A stretch of 32,523 nt of DNA from Candidatus Pacearchaeota archaeon. Its GTDB lineage: Archaea; Nanobdellota; Nanobdellia; Pacearchaeales; GW2011-AR1. Positions 5,999-13,237 of the stretch are shown here, piece by piece. The stretch spans positions 1 to 32,523 of the forward strand of contig JAGVWR010000005.1 of assembly GCA_018304205.1 (NCBI GenBank), read 5' to 3'. The notes beneath the pieces are model-generated. The model saw only the letters and a program-made list of their open reading frames with translations, had not been told where the DNA came from and did no database searches. Each line of letters begins with the position of its first letter. The first letter of the stretch is position 1. Made by a program: the position numbers and the translations under genes.

Positions 5999-6038
5999 GA
6001 GTAATCAGGAGTTCGATTCTCTTCAGAGCTATTTATTA
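5999..6038 (+). repeat. Degenerate tRNA-Val 3' fragment (right direct repeat)
   Basis: GAGTAATCAGGAGTTCGATT and the following CTCTTCAGAGCTATTTA match tRNA-Val from anticodon stem to discriminator and into the 3' flank. The changes are G to A in the variable loop, G to A and C to T in the acceptor strand. There is no 5' half, so it is not a functional tRNA. The substitutions in the acceptor strand suggest it is the displaced, decaying copy. Confidence 0.8.
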
Positions 6039-6092
6039 AAGAGAACAAAACTATATATTTGTATCTCATAAGAATTGAAGCCTTCGGACTAA

Positions 6093-6326
6093 ATGGAACA
6101 TGAAAGAGGTAAATGCGAAGGTTATTGGGAATGGTTTAGAAAGGATGGAACTAAAATGCGTTCAGACTATTTCAAAAAAGGAAAGCAAACTGGAAAATGG
6201 AATACATTTGATGCTAGAGAAATCTTTTATGGATTTCTCGGCACAGAAAATCTATTAGATTTTCTTGTGCTCAAGAAACGATCACACCTTGAAAGGTGTG
6301 GTTTTCTGTCAGGTTTCTTGACATAA
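6093..6326 (+). pseudogene. YwqK/MORN-like gene fragment truncated at a repeat element
   Basis: The first 39 codons read like MORN-variant proteins annotated as YwqK-family antitoxins: E-G-Y-W-E-W-F-R-K-D-G-T, then MRSDYFKKGKQTGKWNTFD. Homologues continue past this point with a Y-D-x-x-G segment and usually have more repeats upstream. Here the family-like sequence stops at the Asp codon (6208-6210), exactly where the dispersed hairpin repeat begins (GATGCTAGAGAAATC). The remaining codons to 6326 are just a reading through the repeat and have no protein-like pattern. The ATG at 6093 may itself be internal to an original longer gene. I read it as a remnant disrupted by repeat insertion. Function, if any, is unknown. 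Confidence 0.55.
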
Positions 6327-6327
6327 A
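6210..6327 (+). repeat. Dispersed hairpin repeat, copy D (longest, four hairpins)
   Basis: It starts GATGCTAGAGAAATCTTTTA as in copies B and C. Hairpins: GAGAAATC/GATTTCTC (6217-6239, 8 bp); GCACAGAAAATCTA/TAGATTTTCTTGTGC (6241-6270, one bulged T); CACACCTT/AAGGTGTG (6283-6300); GTCAGG/CTTGAC (6308-6322, one G-T pair). It ends in the shared tail ACATAAATA. About 50 bases between the first and last hairpins are absent from the other copies. No TATA box at the expected distance, unlike A, B and C. Confidence 0.7.
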
Positions 6328-6392
6328 TACTTTCTGAATAAGCAAGTTATCAAAGATTAACTATAAAAACCCTTTATTCAAATTACATTTGT

Positions 6393-6480
6393 GCGATCAT
6401 AGTTAAGTGGTATAACGTCTCGTTGCCAAAATAAAAATTGCAAAAACGAGGAGTTTCGGGTCCGATTCCCGATGGTCGCA
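6393..6480 (+). tRNA. tRNA-Gly(GCC) with a 17-nt archaeal intron
   Basis: Acceptor GCGATCA pairs with TGGTCGC (6473-6479, one G-T), discriminator A at 6480, no CCA encoded. D stem GTT/AAC, anticodon stem TCTCG/CGAGG (6447-6451), loop TTGCCA-A with anticodon GCC, T arm TCGGG-TCCGATT-CCCGA. The intron is 6429-6445 at position 37/38: TTGC pairs with GCAA (4 bp), bulges CAA and AAA, inner helix AAT/ATT. The intron is nearly the minimum that can form the bulge-helix-bulge. A CTATAAAA box (6361-6368) lies 25-28 bp upstream. The 112 bases after it up to the next gene show nothing I can name. Confidence 0.93.
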
Positions 6481-6592
6481 TTCTTTTTTATTATTAAAAA
6501 GAGGACTAGTGTTTGCCAATAAAGAAATCACTGAAACAGCTCAAACAGATTAATAAGAAGGTGTTCGTTTTGAAGAACTTACTAAAAAATTA

Positions 6593-7099
6593 TTATTCAG
6601 AAATAAGTTCTTCAAGTTTAGGTGAGAATCTAGGTTTCCAATCACTACCACAAGGACTTTGATAGTGTTTGCTTATTTTTGGAGAAAATCCCGAATAACG
6701 AACTCCCAATCTATCCCCTACAGCAGTCTTATCGTAGTCAGGGTCAGAAACACTACAATAAAATCCAGATGATGCATCTTGAGCATCAATGGTTTCTCTT
6801 CCAAGATTCAAGCAAGATTGACATCCCCCGTCTGAATATTTCCGATAAGCATCAATAATCCCTTTCGCGGATGATAAATCAATACGAGTAGATACTTCTC
6901 CATTTAATTCATATTTACCATCTTCAATAACTTCTAAAACTCTTGCTAAACCAGCATTTAAGAAAGAACTATCTAATTTACCAACACTATTTCTTACATC
7001 ATGTAACATAGATAAAACTACTTTAGGAACTTTCTCTGCAGGAATATCTCCTAACCTATCCATCTTTGTTTCATATTTGACTTCTTGTAATAAAGGCAT
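6593..7099 (-). CDS. Hypothetical protein with four-cysteine (zinc-site-like) motif
   Basis: 168 aa. The N-terminal two thirds are helical (VVLSMLHDVRNSVGKLD). The C-terminal part carries GGCQSCLNLG (C93, C96), FYCSVSD (C115) and SPCGSDW (C150), a spacing that could form one zinc or Fe-S site. No family recognised. The start at 7099 is supported by a TTTTTAAA box on the minus strand (7121-7128). The next gene upstream on the same strand, encoding the membrane-anchored HTH protein, ends only 90 bp before it, but the separate promoter suggests independent transcription. Nothing nearby indicates a pathway. Confidence 0.55.
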   Translation of the reverse strand: MPLLQEVKYETKMDRLGDIPAEKVPKVVLSMLHDVRNSVGKLDSSFLNAGLARVLEVIEDGKYELNGEVSTRIDLSSAKGIIDAYRKYSDGGCQSCLNLGRETIDAQDASSGFYCSVSDPDYDKTAVGDRLGVRYSGFSPKISKHYQSPCGSDWKPRFSPKLEELISE

Positions 7100-7189
7100 T
7101 CAAGAATTAATAAACAAGTCTTTAAAAAAATTTGGATACTCAAGATTAATATATACTAAATTAGTAAGGTCTTCACTTTGAAGTCTTTC

Positions 7190-8065
7190 TTAATAATCAG
7201 GAGAAGGACTTTGCTTTGCATTAACATTTGCAGAAGCTAAAGCAGGATTCGGCAAAAAACTAGAAGGGACATATCTGCCTTTAGAGCTTCTCATAGCTTC
7301 TATATACGGAGAGACAGGTATTGCTGCAGTTCTTTGAGAGTTATCTGGAAAACCATAATGTCTCTCTCCAGAAACAAAATTCACTGCTGTTGAAACTATC
7401 ATGGAAGCAGCAACAGCAACAACAGAAGCAAGTTTTACTATCCTGCCTCTGGTTCTCAATCTATCTCTATTTGTTCGTCTTTCTTTTGGATCAATTGTTA
7501 TTCCACTATAAACTAATCTAGGCTTAAATGCAGGAGCAGTTAATCTCGAAGACCCATATTCTCCAACTTGCAAAGGTCCTTGCAATTCATAATCTTCTGC
7601 AGTCATAGCACCTTCCAATTTTCCAACATCCTGACCGAGCATTTTTGGAATCTCCGCATATTTATTTTCGCTAGTAATAGCATCTAAGAATTTTGATGTT
7701 GAGACAAACCTTCCGCTTTCATCTCTTGGAATCAACTTCGTTTCTCTAAGCTCAAAACCATCATATTGCTCAACAATCTTGTCAAGAGCTTTAGAAATTG
7801 TGCTTCTATGTCTGTTAAACTGTCTAGCAATCTCGCTTTTGGACATTCCTGCCTGATAAAGACCATATACTTCAAGTGAGTCAGATTCATCCATTCTAAG
7901 ACCTTTTTTATCCAAATTACTTAATCTTCGGTATATTTCTTCAATTTCCATAGGCTTAAGATTATTTTTTGAATTTCTTTTTAAATTCAGTTTTCTTCTG
8001 GCTATAAGTCTAGGTTCTATTAAAGTTAAGGATCCAGGTCCCAGATCATTTGCCATTTTGTTCAT
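7190..8065 (-). CDS. HTH protein with C-terminal transmembrane anchor
   Basis: 291 aa from the ATG at 8065. That start is fixed by a TTTAAATA box centred 25.5 bp upstream; a TTG at 8077 is the longer alternative. The helix-turn-helix (about residues 66-97: LYQAGMSKSEIARQFNRHRS, TISKALDKI) resembles the Hin/transposase-type HTH_38. A basic stretch RTNRDRLRTRGRIVK precedes one transmembrane helix (about 213-230, LASVVAVAASMIVST), leaving a ~60-residue Ser/Pro/Ala-rich tail likely outside the cell. A membrane-tethered transcription factor or DNA-to-membrane tether is inferred. I do not know a matching family. Confidence 0.6.
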   Translation of the reverse strand: MNKMANDLGPGSLTLIEPRLIARRKLNLKRNSKNNLKPMEIEEIYRRLSNLDKKGLRMDESDSLEVYGLYQAGMSKSEIARQFNRHRSTISKALDKIVEQYDGFELRETKLIPRDESGRFVSTSKFLDAITSENKYAEIPKMLGQDVGKLEGAMTAEDYELQGPLQVGEYGSSRLTAPAFKPRLVYSGITIDPKERRTNRDRLRTRGRIVKLASVVAVAASMIVSTAVNFVSGERHYGFPDNSQRTAAIPVSPYIEAMRSSKGRYVPSSFLPNPALASANVNAKQSPSPDY

Positions 8066-8084
8066 AAAATCCTTCAAAAATCTA

Positions 8085-8096
8085 CTTATTTAAATC
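8085..8096 (-). promoter_or_regulatory. TATA box deciding the start of the HTH-TM gene
   Basis: Minus-strand GATTTAAATAAG; the box centre is 25.5 bp from the ATG at 8065, favouring that start over the in-frame TTG at 8077. Confidence 0.65.
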
Positions 8097-8190
8097 TTTC
8101 CAAAGTTACTATTATAAAGTTACTATCAAATATTATTTTCCGGATAATTATATTTAAATAATCTAGGTTTAGACTCTTTTTTAAATATCG

Positions 8191-8256
8191 AAGGCACGCT
8201 TGCTTTTGCTGCTAGAGAAATCTTTTATGGAGTTTTATCAAGTATCTTGACATAAA
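8191..8256 (+). repeat. Dispersed hairpin repeat, copy B
   Basis: GGCACGCTTGC, then GCTAGAGAAATCTTTTATGG, and TCAAG-TAT-CTTGA (8238-8250) followed by the shared ACATAAATA tail. It lies between two divergently transcribed genes, so it is not the terminator of either. A TTTAAATA box (8180-8187) is placed to start an RNA at about 8209, two bases before GCTAGAG. Confidence 0.65.
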
Positions 8257-8330
8257 TAGCTCTTTACAAAGGGTTATTTCTATGATAAACTAGTTTACTA
8301 CTTTTATAAAGAGAAACATTTGTTTAAGGA

Positions 8331-8459
8331 ATATCTTTTCAGAAAGAAAATTTAGAATGGGCATTAACTTTGGGTCCAACTATAGTTCAAGAAGGAGTAG
8401 TGGGATTAATATGTGAAGGAGTTGTTGGTGGGGCTTTTAGTAATAGATTTAAAAATTAG
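8331..8459 (+). CDS. Possible 42-codon leaderless ORF without ATG
   Basis: Frame 8328-8459 is open and protein-like (ENLEWALTLGPTIVQEGVVG, then LICEGVVGGAFSNRFKN and TAG), with a Gly/Val-rich hydrophobic stretch that could be one membrane helix. There is no ATG, GTG or TTG at its 5' end. However, a TTTATAAA box (8303-8310) predicts a transcription start at about 8331, where the codon is ATA. It ends 17 bp before the aroB start. Either a tiny gene with an unusual start, or a gene remnant. The rest of the 8066-8476 spacer holds repeat copy B and otherwise nothing I can name. Confidence 0.3.
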   Translation: MSFQKENLEWALTLGPTIVQEGVVGLICEGVVGGAFSNRFKN

Positions 8460-8476
8460 AAATTTCTTTATTATTA

Positions 8477-9466
8477 ATGATATTGAAGTCAAAGTTGTCT
8501 ATAATAGAAGTTGAGAGAGGACTAATAAGAAATGAGGGTATTCCTCTTGGATTTATTATAACTGATAGAAATGTCTTTGAAAGAAATAAAGAGTCATTAA
8601 AGAATAGAAAAGAAATGTTTGTTATTGAACCTGGTGAGAAAAGTAAGAGCATTGAAATATATATGCAGATTCTTAAAAAACTTTCAGAGATAGATTTTGT
8701 TGAAAGAATAATTGCTTTTGGGGGCGGAGTTGTAGGAGACATTGCAGGATTTGTAGCTTCCACTTATAAAAGAGGCATAGAACTAATTCAGATTCCTACA
8801 ACCTTACTTGCAATGGTCGATAGCGGCATAGGCGGTAAGAATGGAATAGACATAGGTTTAAAGAAAAATTATGTTGGGACCATATATCAACCAAAGAAGA
8901 TTTTGATTGATAGCTCCTTTTTAGACAGTCTGCCAGAAAAGGAATTTAGTAACGGATTGGCTGAAATGATAAAGCATTCATATATTATGAATAAACCTAA
9001 ATTGGAAAGATTTTGCAAGAAGGTTAACAAAAATGACAAGGATATAAATGAGATTATTTTGAAATCTGCCGAAGTGAAAATTAAGATTACGGAGAAAGAC
9101 ACAAAAGACAATGGACTACGAAAAGCGCTCAATTTTGGTCATACAATTGGGCATGCCATAGAATTGTTACATAATTTAAGTCATGGGGAAGCAATTTCCA
9201 TAGGTATGGTGAAGGAAGCGATGCTAGCAAATAAAATTGGACTTGTAAAGCAAGATAAAATAGATTCTTTAATCAAATCTTTTGAAGTAAATGGATTGCC
9301 AATAAGTTGGCCGAAAGGAGCTAGTGCAGAAAAAATAATAGAGATAATGAAATATGATAAGAAGGGTGCTTTTCTATTTGCTTTCGATATAAAGAATCAT
9401 AATAAATTTATCAATGAAAAAACAGTTAGGGATTTCTTGAAGGAAGACATTGATTTAAATGATTAA
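8477..9466 (+). CDS. aroB: 3-dehydroquinate synthase
   Basis: 329 aa, slightly shorter than the usual ~360. Converts DAHP to 3-dehydroquinate, second step of the shikimate pathway, NAD- and divalent-metal-dependent. NAD-binding GGGVVGDIAGF (82-92), IPTTLLAMVDSGIGGK (106-121), substrate segment NGLAEMIKH with E163, LNFGHTIGHAIE (H222) and LSHGEAISIGM (H236) give the full metal-ligand set of the family. Related sugar cyclases (2-deoxy-scyllo-inosose synthase type) share these motifs, but the sequence reads as standard AroB. No other aromatic-pathway gene is in the window, so its pathway partners are elsewhere. It is preceded by a short ORF-like stretch. Confidence 0.88.
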   Translation: MILKSKLSIIEVERGLIRNEGIPLGFIITDRNVFERNKESLKNRKEMFVIEPGEKSKSIEIYMQILKKLSEIDFVERIIAFGGGVVGDIAGFVASTYKRGIELIQIPTTLLAMVDSGIGGKNGIDIGLKKNYVGTIYQPKKILIDSSFLDSLPEKEFSNGLAEMIKHSYIMNKPKLERFCKKVNKNDKDINEIILKSAEVKIKITEKDTKDNGLRKALNFGHTIGHAIELLHNLSHGEAISIGMVKEAMLANKIGLVKQDKIDSLIKSFEVNGLPISWPKGASAEKIIEIMKYDKKGAFLFAFDIKNHNKFINEKTVRDFLKEDIDLND

Positions 9467-9513
9467 TCTTTAAGTTTAACCTTTGTTGTAAATAACCTTA
9501 AATTTATAAATTT

Positions 9514-10380
9514 TTACAAATGGAATTTCGACATTAAGATTGGAAGTATGTGATAGTTAAACACCTTTATTAATGGCATGGATTTTGGAAAGATTTCGTA
9601 ATCCTTTTTTTTCAGTTTTTCTTCTAAATATTTTATAGAAAAATCTTCTAATAGATTATGGTTGCATAAAATATAAGAAATATCGGTATCTTGGTAATGA
9701 TGAGCATCTGAAACTGATATCCCTTTAACTCCATCAAGAACACTCTCTTCGTATCTTTGATTGTTTAATTCACCAGCTGATAGAGCATTAAACTCTTCAA
9801 AAAATACTTTTTCTTCTTTTACAAGCTTTATTGTTTTTTCAAGGGGTAAACTGTCAACAACATCTGAAGGATGGCAAACAATTGAGAAGCCGCCATTACT
9901 TGAAACATCAGATATTGTTTTTTCTGTATCTTGAGAATGAGGAACTAAATCTTCTAAACCTATTACGTTAATGTCCGCTGTTTCTCCATCATAAAGAGTT
10001 CTTACTTCTTGAGTATGTAATATTATTATAGAAGACAATTGCATTTTTTCAATGTCTTTTCTTATCTTTCTGTTTCTTTCGAATCTTGCCCATCCTTCTT
10101 TTTTATTATAGTTTATATTGAAATCATTGGTTAAATATTGCGCTTGAGACATGTAAGAAAAGAAACGGTCATCCATTCCACTTGTTGGAGTGTGACATGA
10201 GGAAAGAGCACAGATCCCAATTGCATTTTCAAAGGCGTTTTCTACAATATCTCTTAAAGAAGGAATTGGAAACAATTTTTTGTAAAGTCTTCCTGATTTA
10301 TCGCTAGGTCTATAAAAGTGAGGATGTGCGTGAAGAACAACTTTAAGTGCGTAGTTCTCATCATGTGCTGTCTTTCCCAT
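9514..10380 (-). CDS. PHP-domain metal-dependent phosphoesterase
   Basis: 288 aa. The PHP signature is complete: VLHAHPHF (H17, H19), SSCHTPTSG (H63), ILHTQEVRT (E125), IVCHPSD (H170) and SVSDAHHYQD (D225, H227). These residues bind a two- or three-metal centre that hydrolyses phosphate esters, for example histidinol phosphate, nucleotide phosphates or nucleic acid ends; the substrate here is unknown. The start is fixed by a TTTATATA box (10402-10409, minus strand) 25.5 bp upstream, so the message is leaderless. The gene is convergent with aroB (47-bp spacer). The last ~30 residues are hydrophobic and basic. Confidence 0.85.
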   Translation of the reverse strand: MGKTAHDENYALKVVLHAHPHFYRPSDKSGRLYKKLFPIPSLRDIVENAFENAIGICALSSCHTPTSGMDDRFFSYMSQAQYLTNDFNINYNKKEGWARFERNRKIRKDIEKMQLSSIIILHTQEVRTLYDGETADINVIGLEDLVPHSQDTEKTISDVSSNGGFSIVCHPSDVVDSLPLEKTIKLVKEEKVFFEEFNALSAGELNNQRYEESVLDGVKGISVSDAHHYQDTDISYILCNHNLLEDFSIKYLEEKLKKKDYEIFPKSMPLIKVFNYHILPILMSKFHL

Positions 10381-10431
10381 AAAAATTGAGTTATTAGTAG
10401 ATATATAAATTTATTGTCTTTGTTTTTTAAT

Positions 10432-10983
10432 TTATGCATTACCTATTAAGTTCCTAAGAAAAAAGCCTACAACGAACGCAATAATTGCTGCAGCTCCGCC
10501 AATTAAAATAATCTCAAATACTGATTTAAATATATTTCTTTCAGTTACTCTTGCTTTTGCAATTCCGATTATAATAAAGGCAAGCGCGGTTAGCGCGATT
10601 GAATAAGAAAACTGATTTGCTCTTAAGGAAGGGATGAATACTGCCAATACAAAAGAGATTAAAGGAATAAATCCGATTATTACGAAGGAAAAGAAGGTGG
10701 CTATTGCAGTTTTCCTTGGGTTTTTTATATGTTCATGCCTATGTTTATGTTTTGCCATTAAATCATTTTCAGATTTTATAGCTAAGTAATTTGAAATAGC
10801 CATTGAAAAAGCATCTGCAAAAAGATTTGCGAAGCCAAGTATTAAGACTATGACTGAACTTAAAGAAGCGCCCATGACTCCCGCAACAACTGCAAAAGTA
10901 GTTACTGTTCCATCAATGGCGCCGTAAACAAACTCTTCTAAATACTTCTTTTCAAAACTCCTCTTTATTATCATAGGTATCAT
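10432..10983 (-). CDS. VIT1/CCC1-family metal transporter
   Basis: 183 aa, integral membrane protein. FVYGAIDGTVTTFAVVAGVM and VLILGFANLFADAFSMAIS are the signature of the VIT1/CCC1 family, which exports Fe2+ or Mn2+ from the cytosol (into vacuoles in eukaryotes, out of the cell in prokaryotes). Five hydrophobic segments are visible (about 20-40, 43-63, 92-115, 122-142, 153-176), and a basic, His-containing loop (AKHKHRHEHIKN, about 76-87) lies between TM2 and TM3 where the family has its metal-binding region. The promoter region (79 bp) is shared with the divergent small gene at 11062. It may serve iron homeostasis. Confidence 0.88.
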   Translation of the reverse strand: MIPMIIKRSFEKKYLEEFVYGAIDGTVTTFAVVAGVMGASLSSVIVLILGFANLFADAFSMAISNYLAIKSENDLMAKHKHRHEHIKNPRKTAIATFFSFVIIGFIPLISFVLAVFIPSLRANQFSYSIALTALAFIIIGIAKARVTERNIFKSVFEIILIGGAAAIIAFVVGFFLRNLIGNA

Positions 10984-11061
10984 TAGAAAATTATATATTT
11001 AAAATATCCCTATGACTTAGGAAAAAGAAAGATTTTTATACAGAGTTTAAGGGGTTTTTCT

Positions 11062-11307
11062 ATGACATTTGTAAAAGATGATAATACTTTAGTATATACT
11101 GGGCCTTTTAGAAGTTGCTGGGATTATCTATTGAGAAATAAGTATACTCAGGAATTTCCTAGTACGGATCTCCCTATTTTTATACGTGGAAACGAAATAG
11201 TAGAAAGAGTGGAAATTATGGAAAATTTAGAACCGGATATGGAAAAAAGATATAAGATAGTGAGAAAAGAGGCAACCAGGAAAGATAGGTCTGGAATACA
11301 AAGATAA
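11062..11307 (+). CDS. Small hypothetical protein
   Basis: 81 aa, soluble, mixed charge; N-terminal VKDDNTLVYTGPFRSCWDYL, then an IRGNEIVERVEIME strand-rich segment and a basic tail. No family recognised. TTTTTATA at 11033-11040 is centred 25.5 bp from the ATG, so the message is leaderless. It is divergent from the VIT-family transporter and 35 bp upstream of the large nucleotidyltransferase gene, which has its own box. A link to either neighbour is not shown. Confidence 0.6.
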   Translation: MTFVKDDNTLVYTGPFRSCWDYLLRNKYTQEFPSTDLPIFIRGNEIVERVEIMENLEPDMEKRYKIVRKEATRKDRSGIQR

Positions 11308-11342
11308 GATAGTTTTAAAAACTTAAAAAAATACTTCTATAA

Positions 11343-13157
11343 ATGAGCGACAAGAAACCAACACTTGCAGATGGACTTAATTCTCCTGTAAAATATGATT
11401 CTAACAAAGTCCCGGTAATACCCAGTGTACCTGGAAATGAAAAGCAAAAAAGTCCAGAAGAAATGGCTAAGGAATTTGAAAAACTTAAAGCTAAATTAGA
11501 AGATTTGAAAAAAAAGATAGTAAACAAACATAAATTTGTTAGATTTTTGAGCATATTGCCTCAACAAATGTTACCTTTATATGCTGAAGACGAAGCAATG
11601 CCTAAAGAAGTTGAAGATACAAAACCTTTACTTTTGTTTATGTGTATTCCAGAGGATAATTATAAGGATCTTCCAAAAATAAAGCCAGAAATAATAGAAA
11701 TGATTAAAGAAACCAAACAAAATATTTGGCTTATCGTAAAAACAGAAGTAGATATATGGAGTTATGGATTAGATAGTAAATTTGAGTTGATAGATGGAAT
11801 TTCTAATTCATTTCCATTGCATGATGGCGGATTTTTAGGATCATTAAGAGTTGCGAATATACATAAAGCATTAGTTTTGAGAAAGTTTGAGAAATATATT
11901 ACTTCTTATGTAATTGGGGGAAGTCTTGTAAGAGGTGTGGCCGGAAAAGATAGTGATGTTGACACATTTATAATTATTGATGATACTGATGTTAAAAGAA
12001 TGCCTAGACTTGAGTTGAAAGAAAAGTTAAGAGGAATGATTTATGATTATATAAGAGAAGCAAGTGCTTTAGCTGGAGTTCAAAACATATTAAATGTACA
12101 AGTTTATTTGCTTACAGAATTTTGGGAATCTGTAAAAGATGCACAGCCAGTTATGTTTACTTTTATAAGAGATGGAGTTCCATTATATGACCGAGGAACT
12201 TTCATTCCTTGGAAATTACTTCTTAAGATGGGAAGAATTAAACCTAGTCCAGAAGCAATTGATCTGTTTATGAAATCTGGCGATCAGACTGTTGAACTTG
12301 TTAAAAGAAGATTAATGGACGCAATGGTTGATATTTACTGGGGAATCTTAACCCCTACTCAAGCATTGTTGATGCTTGCGGGTCATGCTCCTCCAGAACC
12401 TAAAATAGTTGTTTCAGAGGTTAAGAAAGTTTTGGTTGATCGTGAAAAATTAATGACTATGAAGGAACTAAAAATCTTAGAGAGGTCAGTTAAGTTGTAC
12501 AAAGATTATGAACATGGAAAATTAACTGAGATTTCTGGAACAGAAATAGATCAATTAAGAAAAGATTCCAACGAATATACTAAGAGAATGAAGGTATTAA
12601 AAGATGAGCTGGAATTAAGGATGAGAGAACATACAGTAGACAAGATTCATGATGAAGTATTTACGGTTTTGAAAAATATATTTGGAACTAAGTCTAGTGA
12701 TCTACTTGTTAAAGACTTAGAAGAACAGTTAGTGAAGAAAGGAAAAATACAGAAGAGAATGCTTAATATAGCTAGAGAAATCGCTGATATAAAGAAGAAA
12801 TCGAAGAATAAGAAACTTACACATACTGAACAACAGAAAATAAGTGGAGAAGGATCTGAACTACTTAATGCTCTAACTGAATATGCTCAAAGAAAGGATT
12901 TAGTTGCTCTGGAAAAGGGAATTATTCAAATAACTTCTAAAGATAGAAAAGCAGAACTTGTAACTACCGATTCTGGAATATTTGTAGTTGAAAAGAGAGG
13001 TATAAGAAAGATCTCTGGGAAGAGAATAGATAACAGTGATGCTAAAGCTTTTGAAGACGCACTAAAGAATACGAAAGAAAGACTCAAGGGAAAACTAAGT
13101 CAGGAAACACTTGATGTATTAAAGAAAGAATTTGGCGAATTTAGCGTTGAGTTTTAG
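11343..13157 (+). CDS. Large nucleotidyltransferase with helical HEPN-like domain
   Basis: 604 aa. After a coiled N-terminal segment (35-65) and an unrecognised domain, a polymerase-beta-type nucleotidyltransferase core appears: VIGGSLVRGVAGKDSDVDTF (G193-S194, D205 and D207), followed by a helical region (about 300-425) with MDAMVDIYWGILTPTQALLM and LAGHAPPEP. The same helical segment occurs after the nucleotidyltransferase in the protein at 25723-26571, so the two are paralogues. This one has an extra ~175-residue charged C-terminus (430-604). NTase plus HEPN-like helices recall MNT/HEPN modules fused into one chain, but the helical part lacks an obvious RNxxxH. Leaderless promoter TTTAAAAA at 11314-11321. 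It leads a five-gene directional block. Confidence 0.75.
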   Translation: MSDKKPTLADGLNSPVKYDSNKVPVIPSVPGNEKQKSPEEMAKEFEKLKAKLEDLKKKIVNKHKFVRFLSILPQQMLPLYAEDEAMPKEVEDTKPLLLFMCIPEDNYKDLPKIKPEIIEMIKETKQNIWLIVKTEVDIWSYGLDSKFELIDGISNSFPLHDGGFLGSLRVANIHKALVLRKFEKYITSYVIGGSLVRGVAGKDSDVDTFIIIDDTDVKRMPRLELKEKLRGMIYDYIREASALAGVQNILNVQVYLLTEFWESVKDAQPVMFTFIRDGVPLYDRGTFIPWKLLLKMGRIKPSPEAIDLFMKSGDQTVELVKRRLMDAMVDIYWGILTPTQALLMLAGHAPPEPKIVVSEVKKVLVDREKLMTMKELKILERSVKLYKDYEHGKLTEISGTEIDQLRKDSNEYTKRMKVLKDELELRMREHTVDKIHDEVFTVLKNIFGTKSSDLLVKDLEEQLVKKGKIQKRMLNIAREIADIKKKSKNKKLTHTEQQKISGEGSELLNALTEYAQRKDLVALEKGIIQITSKDRKAELVTTDSGIFVVEKRGIRKISGKRIDNSDAKAFEDALKNTKERLKGKLSQETLDVLKKEFGEFSVEF

Positions 13158-13218
13158 TTAGATTTAGTCTAAATGTTACCATTATGGAAAGACATTAATA
13201 GGGAAAGATTTATATATC
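13158..13218 (+). promoter_or_regulatory. Inverted repeat and promoter before the HTH/GHKL pair
   Basis: TTAGA-TTTAG-TCTAA (13158-13172) begins directly after the stop codon at 13157 and may be a terminator stem or operator. GATTTATATATC (13207-13218) is a strong TATA box centred 25.5 bp before the ATG at 13238. The box is nearly identical, and identically spaced, to that at 15659-15670. Confidence 0.6.
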
Positions 13219-13237
13219 TATATTTTAAGTTTTCTAT

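Noticed and set aside
5999..6038. Second functional tRNA-Val gene
   Set aside because: Only the 3' third is present, with acceptor-strand substitutions and no 5' half or anticodon.
12767..12781. GCTAGAGAAATC match inside the nucleotidyltransferase gene
   Set aside because: It encodes part of a normal helix (I-A-R-E-I-A) and lacks every other part of the repeat, so it is a chance match.
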